Source: Symsagittifera roscoffensis (Eukaryota; Xenacoelomorpha; Acoela; Convolutidae). From it: a DNA stretch of 64,000 nt. Each line of letters opens with the position of its first letter. Within the stretch, counting starts at the first letter, position 1. The stretch spans positions 47,031,129 through 47,095,128 of the forward strand of contig NC_087066.1 in assembly GCF_963678635.1 (NCBI RefSeq). The letters run 5' to 3'. Position numbers and translations under genes: made by a program. This document shows positions 26,101-35,100 of this stretch, one piece after another. Under the pieces are notes generated by a model. The model saw nothing but the letters and a program-made list of their open reading frames with translations. It did no database searches and had not been told where the DNA came from.

Positions 26101-29100
26101 AAACTAACTTGAAACTTTGAACAGATTGCTTCCCGATTTAGGTTTGACAACTATGCCATCAGACAAATAACAAACGTAAAAATATCAGCCAAGAGGCAAT
26201 GTCGAAAATTTTTTGAGCCTATCATCAGGAAACACAACCTATTTGTATATCGCGATGGCTGCTGCATTCACCGTGAAATAGATCTATACCACTAAACGGG
26301 ATAAAAAACTATACTAATCCAATCAGTTATTTCAACCTAAAAAGCAAAATGCAAAGCTAAGCCGATAAATTTTCCAAGATCAAACCCCGACTTGTGTAAA
26401 AAAACGGAAATCAAATCAAAGCTTAAAATTGTTCTATTAGAATTTTATTTCAGAGGTTGGGAGTACAAAAAAAATCAAAAAATTTTTTGAGATAATTTGC
26501 TTTTTATTTCAAAATATCTTCGAAAAAAAAAACAATTCAATCCTCGATTCTGCAAATATCGCGCAAGAACACTGTTTTTTTGATAAAAAGCTCAGATATT
26601 TTTAGATCTATTTTGCTATTTTTACTCGTCTTTTTGAGATGGTCAATATTGTCACTATTTCCGTTATGGATATCAGGAGGCCATGCTTACACCAACAGAA
26701 TATTACAAAAAAATTACTGACTACTCAGAAGAGGGAAAACAATTGAATTATATTATGGCCTATTACTCTTTGGAGTGTGAGGCAAACATAATCATGAAAA
26801 TTGGATTTGGTACTGGGAAACTGAAACGAGATGATCAGTTTACTGGTTTTCATATGCAAAGATCGGGAATTCCCTATATACTGAAAGCTGGCCATCACTG
26901 GACGCCAAAAGTTCCATATGACAACCCTGGGTCTTTCATCACATTTTCATGGTTCAAAAACAATGTGATATGCGCTGATCAACCCTGGATATGTGGAAAG
27001 TCTCAAAATATATATAGACGGACACGGCGGTGGTGGCAGGGCTTCTTTGGAAGAAAACCAAGTTTCGAAGTTGAGCAAAATTGAATACATTTTTGCTCTC
27101 ATTGAATTGTTTCTGAAGTTTGCTGTCCTTTTTTCTGAATTGTGCGTATGGTCAATAACAAAAATGATCTAAAAATGACACATAATTTCCACCCTTTAAA
27201 TAAATCTTGACCACGCAAGTTTATTTGAATGCATTTTCTTGATCATTCACCCATCTCATATAAAAAATCACCATTCAAATCACACTAAAACTGAATGCTT
27301 TTCAGCCAAAATTAGTGCAATTCATGGGAAACTATTTTGTGATTGCACAATCCAGTACGGTGAATAGTTTAGCGAAAAGCCATCTGTTAAAATTGCATTT
27401 TTTCACGATAAAATTTTAATTTTCATAAAGACAAGTATTTAAATTTAAGTGAACTGTCCTTTAGTTCTCATCATTTTTGTCTAAGCTCAACCCAATGTGA
27501 GAAAAACGCGTGTAAAGTTTTAAGTTGTGTTCATTTTGTCCAAATTATATGCGCTGCATAACTTGAAAAATTGATTAATCTGAAAAATTAATAATTTTGT
27601 TAGTAAGCTTTACAATATCTATTTTTTCTGAAAACTAACTAATTTTGTCACGATTTCATGGATATTATGCTGGAAATTATGTGATGTGGTGTGCTGGGTT
27701 AGCAAACCGGCTTCAGTTACAGTTTTTCTTAAGTTCAAACCCCTCATCTGTTGCATGAGAGTAAAAAAAGGTTAGCCATGTACTTACCATCCTGTAACTT
27801 GTTTCAATACCATTAATCATATTCATAATAACTTCACTGTAATGAATGTTCGACAATAAAATTTTTTCAACTTCCTTGATTTTAAATTGTTAAATATTAC
27901 AGTAATACTGCGTCGATTAGCAAGATAAGGCGACAAATTTTCCTCTGCGGATTCAAATAGTGACTCAAATGCAGATTCAAATGAATGATACTATAATGAG
28001 ACTTTAGAGATCGCATATGCTTTTTATGTGATAAATGATATATTCTTCACTAGTCTACTTCATATAATAACTCTACTAATCGAGTGAATTAAATTTTTTG
28101 TTGTTCCGACTTTCGTAACGAAAGTAACGGAATATTTGTGCTCGGGGTGGGTTTTTTCTTCAGACAACTTTCGACTTTTTAACTAGCCAATTTTGAGGAG
28201 ATTTTATATATCATTCAAAAGGTATTGTCTTGAGCTTAAAATTGAAGAAATATTTCACCTGTGATCATTTTTCGTGAAGCTATGGGGGTTTAAAGATTGC
28301 CATTTTGGCCAATATGGGACAATTAACGCGCGATATATTTTGCGCTATCAACGGGTAAGCGCAGATTTAATCTGTTTTAGAAATCGCTCCAAACTGGTCG
28401 AAGTGAGTTTAAGTCCGGGGTGGCTCACTCATAGAGTAATTTTAGATAAAGTACCCCGCCTCTTTGTCACGCTATCTTATTTTCGACCGGATAGTTTCGT
28501 GCAACTTTTTAGTCTAATACCGATATTAATCATACTCTACTAATTCCTAGTCTCAATAAATGTATTATATACTGGTATTTTTGCGAGGTTATTATCAAGA
28601 AAAAACAATTGTTTGCTGAGTTAAATTTATTCTTTTCTGGCCGAAACTATAAATAGTTTCAGCCTTACAATTTATTGTAAGTTTTAGACTAGGATTATGA
28701 TTGGTTAGTTCTAAGTATTTTAGAGTAATAGTTATCAAGATTGTTATTTGATATATTAAATACTTGCTTTGAACTGGTTCCACCCATCCGGGATTTGCAA
28801 GTTTTTAAGAATTAAGTTTGTTCTTGTAAAGGATGGATGGAGAAAATTTTTAATTCTTCATTGAGTAGATTTTTTAAAAAGAGTGAAGAGAGAAGAGGCA
28901 CAGTTGTTCTTATTGCAAAATAAATGTCATCGTAGAGAGAGAAGAAAAACAGTTGCTCGTGGGGAGAAAAGAGCTTGCGTATATTCTTTAAAAAATGGTG
29001 AGATAGTATACGACTTCTCTGAGTGAAGCGCTAAGTAACTAGGATCCGCATTTCTGAATTTAATATCGGATTGGCCGTTGTTTTTGTTCAATGGGTACCT

Positions 29101-32100
29101 TCACTGCGATGTTGGTTCCATAGTTTGTATCCTGTGAGGGTTGTGACTGCCGCAAGCAAATCCAATAGATTTGCCGTTGAAGAGTCGAAATGTCGTCCAG
29201 TTTTCATCTCCATTTTGCTGCTCGTTTGCTTGCTGCTCGTTTGCGTGCACTTATATCTTTATACTTAATGTGAAAGATTTCTTAGTCTCTGGTGAGTGAG
29301 GCCAGGGGAAAGCATATACTGGCCAAGGGACTTTTATTCTTTATATCAGGTAATTTCTCTCTTGTTATTTGGTTGTGTCGTTTCCTCAAAAACGGACTGT
29401 TTTTGGTCTGTGTTATTCTTTGTGTGCTTTTACGTTTCATGTGGTCCCAATAAATTTTTAAATCAATGAAATCAAAAGAATTTTTTATACAGTTTAACGT
29501 GGGTTCAATCTATATTGAGTACCGTGGGGCTTTCCTGTACATGGTTGGTTTGGTGGTGTGAGTAAACTACATTGATTAGTTTGAGCACATAAAAAGATAA
29601 GCTTATCTCATTTGTAACTCAATATCAATTTAGTACTTTGTATAATTACGGCATTGTTATTAACTCAATGCTGTGTGTCATTTTTATTGCATTATATAAA
29701 CTTAAAACAAACATTTAGCAATTCAAAGCAAAAATTTTCTCAAGTTTTCGTTTTTATTTTGAATTAATATTTTCGTTATTACTCAGTGAAATAACTGGTG
29801 AATTTTCAAAAGAAAAGGTGAAACACACGTGTAAAAATGGTGAGTGAAGAATTGGAAATTATTAGTGAGACTTATAAAATCAGACCTACTGAGGGTCGGT
29901 TTCCAAAAAATTCCATTGGAGAAGAAAGTTTGAATTGTGGGTGAGTTTCATAAAAGTTTTCCAAGCCTTCTAATGACATTTTTAGTAATTAAGAGTGGCC
30001 AAGGGACTTCTAGTGGGTGGATGATTTTAACTTTCTCAGTTGTGACGGAAACGCGTGGTTTGTGTTTTGGATCATTTTTTTATAATCTCTGATTAAACAT
30101 AATACTGTGAATATTTTTTTAAATTGGGGGAATTCGATTGGTTGGATAAATTCATTCAGTATAAAGAATGAGCGGGGTCTTCAAGAGGGAAATTAACTGT
30201 GAGGGGGCAAAAAATATACTTCTGTCGGACGGGATCATTGATTTGGAGGATAGATTTGTGCAACCTCTTAGTCTAATATCGATCCTAACCTTACTCTTAC
30301 ATTTCCTACTCTCATTAAGTCCAGTATATACTGGTTTTGGTGCGAGGTTAGAAGCAAGAAAGAGCAATTGTTTTCTAAGTTAACTTTTTTTTTCTGGCTG
30401 AAACTACAAATAGTTTCAGCCTTACATTTTTCAAGAAGTTTTAGTCATGGATCATGATTGGTTAGTTCTAAGTATTTTACAGTGATAGTTATCAAGAAAA
30501 CAATTGGAAATATTGAATACTTGTTTTGAACTGGTTCCAGACGGAAGCTTAGTTGTCATAATTGTTTGGTTACTAGGAGAAAAATCTATCATTTTGTTTC
30601 TATATGGCGTGTGTGGTTATGATTTTCGCAAAATATCATATGTCCAAAAAATATATTTCATTTTTCTACACTTAATTTTTCATGTTAAAACAGTTCCATA
30701 GACCTTAGAAGGCAGTCGGAACATTAAGAGCTTCACCCGCCCTGATACGAGCAATCTTATGGTGATAAAAACCTATCTTGCACTGGGCATATTCTGAGAT
30801 TTTCAAAATTTAACGTAGAAAATTTTGGAAAAGGGCAAATAGAGGCAAAATGAGGGCCAGTGTTGGTTTTTGTGTCCCTCTTTTAAGTTATGAAAAAATG
30901 AAATGAGAATTTTTGTTATAAAAACGGGACACTGTTGCAAGGAAAGGCACCATATCAATATGAAACTGGTGAAAACAAACCATTTTTAGTTTATTGACCC
31001 TCAAACTGACTTTTGTTGCAATTTTTGCCAATTTCTGAGCACAAAATTAATTGAAAGGCGGCCAAATGGTTTTTTTGTCGTTCAAGAAAAGTTTTCATTT
31101 TCAGTTTATCCTATTGTTTTCGGGGTCATAATCGAAAAAACCCCCAGTGGCTTCTGTACCAGCTCTCCATCTCAGTTTTTTTAAACGGGTACAAATAAAG
31201 ACAAACGTTGTTTACTCTTTCTGTCAATTAGGGCCCCCTTAAAATCAACGTTACTGAAACTTTATGAAGTTTTGATTTAAAAATATTTTTGTAGGAAAAA
31301 AGAACAAATTTTGGTCGAAACAAAAGCAATTTCGGTAATGCTACAACACTGATTCGGTACACGAAAGCCTCAGAGTAATAATTGAGGAAAAAGATGTGGA
31401 GAAATATGAAGTGTATATCTTTAATCGCGACCTCTTTACTGCTTCCCGCACCGAGTGCCCATGGATTTTGATCAATTATAATGGATTCCCTAGACAAAAA
31501 TAATCCATCATAATCTATTAAAAATGTAAAATTCAGACCATAAAATTGGTTATAATGCCATTATAATCGTTTTTTTTTTGAAAAAATTGATCCATTATAA
31601 ACCCTTATAATCGATTATATTGCATTGTTTTTGGCAAAGAAACCGAACATTTTTACCATTATAATTGATTATTTTTGATATCAAAATCCAATATATTCCA
31701 TTATAATCGAATATTAACGATTTTATTCTTAGAGCTGAGCTCGATCATTTTTGCAGAAATTTTGCAAGTTTTGAAAGAAAATTGAGAAATTTTTGCTAAG
31801 TCTTTTACTAAATTTCATATCTCAACGTCACCTCCTTAAGTTTTTTCTACCTCCTCTTCAACTGGTAAACTGGCAGCGAAGGGGGTTAAACTTGGGGGGG
31901 GGTTAAAGTAAGAGAGGGGGGTAAACTGAGATGAAATGAAAAATAATAGACAAAGAAAATATAAATTTTAATGTGAAACGTAACGTTTTATGAAACAAAA
32001 CACGTAGCAACTGCACTAAATAGCAAATGGGACAATTTGGAAAAACTTTTAGTTTTTATGATTAAAATCACAAAAACATCCATTATAATCGATTATAATC

Positions 32101-35100
32101 GTTTATAATGGATTATATTGGCATAAAAAATTTTAAACTTTAGAATTACAATCCATTTTCAATGGATTATAATCAATTACTATGGATTATTTTGACATAA
32201 AAACATTAGGATAGTACTCCCATTTTACTGGATTATATTCAATTATTTTCTAATTTTATAGATACTGACCAAATTATGACAATATAATCGACGATGATCC
32301 ATGGGCGCTCGGTGCGGTATGCTCTTGTTATTGTATTATCCCTGAACATTCAAAACTATAGAATGATACTAGCAGTCGGTTTTTTTTACGAAACTTGGAG
32401 AAAACAATGCCCAGGATAGTAAATCGATTGCCAAGCGGAGTTTCACTTCCTTAGAACAACGTTAAAGTTTTTTTCAAACATGAAAATTAAAACGGGGAGT
32501 AAAATGAAAAAACGCTTCGTGTAAAAAATTTTGTGGGCGTTTGTTCATTATCAAGATTTATTTTAAACAAATGTAGAAAAGTGACAGAGGAAAACTGAAA
32601 AAGAGACTGTACATTGTAACATTTCGCATTTGGCTATGAAAATAAAAACAACTAAGAAAATGGAAATTTTGAAATTTTGGAAAATGGGGGAGTCTAAAAG
32701 CGTTTTTTTTGCTCTTTTTCAGTTTCCCACCCCGCTTGTAAATTACAAACTGAAATTGTTCAAAAGTTCTTCAAAGGGAGTTTTGCATGTTTAAATCATG
32801 TAAAAAATTATTCGTTCGATCACGCTGCCCATTTTATAAAATAAAAAATCATATACAATGGACTTCATGTATTGAGTTTCAGAAAATATCAAAGCTAGAA
32901 TGGAAAAGAGCCCCATTTTTTCCTCAGGATGTTTTTCCACTTTTAAGATTTTAGTTTTAGACAAGATATTAATCGACAGTTAGGAAGATATTTTTGCACA
33001 CAGCTCAAAAAAAAACGGAAAAAAATTCAAAAATCTCACGTTTGATCTTCATTTTTTTTATTATGATATTTTGTCATAATGATTGGTTTATTCGCCAAGC
33101 AAATTTTCATTACAATATGACAAAGTTAAAACAATTTTTGAAAATTGAAAATTGAAATGTGAGGGGAGGATTTCAAAAGAAGTCGTACTTGAAATTTTTC
33201 TAAAGTTTTTTCGAAAAAATCAAAACTTTTCTTAAAACAAAGATTTTGGTCGGCGTTTTCTTTTGTGGACTAAATTGTTTTCACAAGATCAGCTGGATTG
33301 AATGTTTCTTTATACTGTTTTTTCCCCTCCCCACATAGGTTTGAAGCTCAGGTTTTAAAAACAAATTTAACCTTGCCATAATAAAAACAAACTTTGGCTC
33401 TTTTCCAGTTCCCCCCCTTCAAAATACCGAGTTTTATGTTTGTTTTACGTGTTATTACGGCTAAACGCGTGATGTTACGCTGTAAAGTATGATGAACAAA
33501 TCTGTTCAGAATTGTCGATTTGTTCACCACGCCAAATTTCAATGCATTATGACGACGTTAAATAGACTTTTCAAAATTGAATTTGAAAGGGGGGGAACTG
33601 AAAAAGAGCCCAAACTTTACATGACTAACAAATCAGCTATTATGTCCACTTTCTTGAGTGAATATTTTGGATAAAAGCACCCATTCAACCATATTGCGTG
33701 TAATAAAATTTTTTTTTGTTCAAAGCATTTGTTCAATTAACAACAATGGTGTTAGCAGCTTTCTCAGGTCAAACTAAAGACCCATCTACAGCTGGAGGTA
33801 CCTGTTTGATAAATTTTCAATCAACGCGTTGTACCCATTGAAACCAAAACCTCAGATTTGGGAGAGTCGTTTCCGAGAAAGTTCAAAAAGTTTCATAAAG
33901 AAAAAGATCAAAATAATGACTTTTCCTAGGATCATAACTTGTTCTTTACATAGTTTCCTACAACCCATTCTATACAATGAAACGCATATCCTAAATTCGC
34001 GAGGGTAGTTTATGAGAAAAGTCAAAAAGTTTCAAAAAACAGTCAAAAATTTGAAAATAATTTCTTGTTTACAGAATAGTTTTCAAAATTTATTGTGTAC
34101 AGAATTTTTCTTCCAAAATCACTTATTTAGAGGAGCTCCCTAAAACAGTTCTACACAATCAAAACAAAACTTCAGATTTGGTAGCGATCTTATTGAGAAA
34201 AGTCACAAAAAAATTGAAAAAATGGTCAAAAACTCATTTTAAACAGGCTTCAACTCATTTTAAACAGGCTTCCGTAAACTGATTTTGGCTCTTTTCCAGT
34301 TTCCCCCACTTTCAAAATACCGAGTTTTATGTTTGATTTACGTGTTATTTACCACTAAATGCGTGATGTTACGCTGTAAAGTAAGAAGAACAAATCTGTT
34401 CAGAATTGTCGATTTGTTCACCACGCAAAATTTCATTGCATTATGAAAACGTTCAATAGACTTTTCAAAACTGAATTTGAGGGGGGGACTGGAAAAGAGC
34501 CCTGAATTTTTTTTAAAGTAAGAAAACTGAGTCAAACGTAAGAAAACTGAAATGAGGGATCTTACTCACTCCACCACTTCAACAATTCATGTTCGTTTTT
34601 TTTTTTAAATTTTTTTAAAAGACGTAATAGTTTAATGAAACTTGGCATGGTGAACTGTTGTTAGGTTGGGAAATTTATATGTTGACATCTTATCAAATCC
34701 AAACATATTGATCGCTTCATCGTCCAGATTTCAGCGTTACTTTACGGTGGGCGGAGAGGGAGGGTCAAATGAAAAAGAGCCGCCAAAGAATATTGAAACC
34801 ATATAACTCACGTGTGTGTCATTTGAAGACATCAACTGAGACACATTTTTTGCTATGAGATCAAAAGCCGCTGTTGAGGCCACTGCATCTGGGTTGAACT
34901 GGAAACACTTATTCGAATAAGAACATGCTATCGACTTCGCGAACGAGAAAAACCCAGCCGAAAGGAGAGATTTGGACTGAAGATGACAAGGTGGTTTGTT
35001 CTGAGCTCCCTCGTCTGCTCGGATTATGACAATGATGAGAAATATGATCAAGGGTGCAATCACTTCGACGACAAAGAACCCGACATTGCGTCTTTTCAAC

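Larger units (their letters stand above)
22295..26460. repeat. paralogous intron segments P1 and P2 (tandem)
   Basis: Sequence after the 22.0-kb exon (22295-22415, 23580-23780, 24156-24190 and 25020-25232) is repeated without interruption at about 25232-25640, and again in part at about 26340-26460. Shared phrases include CCTGAATCTT..AAACT..AACACAAATATAT, AAGCC(C/T)TGCCAACTTT and CCGATAAAT.TTCCAAGAT. P1 is split by foldback element A, the hAT MITE and foldback element B, while P2 lacks all three. P2 has its own extra 0.7 kb at about 25640-26330. A third related flank follows element C at 32320-32480. Confidence 0.7.
18756..34811. other. ABCA intron 1 (16 kb) with nested elements
   Basis: Bounded by GTGAGT at 34811-34806 and ..TTTTAAG next to 18755. 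It contains the hairpin element, Tc1 relic, nested plus-strand gene, three foldback elements, hAT MITE, paralogous segments and two copies of the 215-bp MITE family, each listed separately. Segments with nothing recognised: 18756-19135, 27205-28490, 28790-30250, 30545-31440 and 32320-33390, all AT-rich. Confidence 0.8.

Noticed and set aside
27696-27745. tRNA-like sequence with TAGCAAACCGG and GTTCAAACC
   Set aside because: Box A to box B distance is only 33 bases and no cloverleaf forms, so not called as a tRNA or SINE.
32713-32912. fourth copy of the 215-bp MITE
   Set aside because: The ends resemble GGCTCTTTTCCAGT, but the interior is unrelated and the flanking 8-mers do not match.
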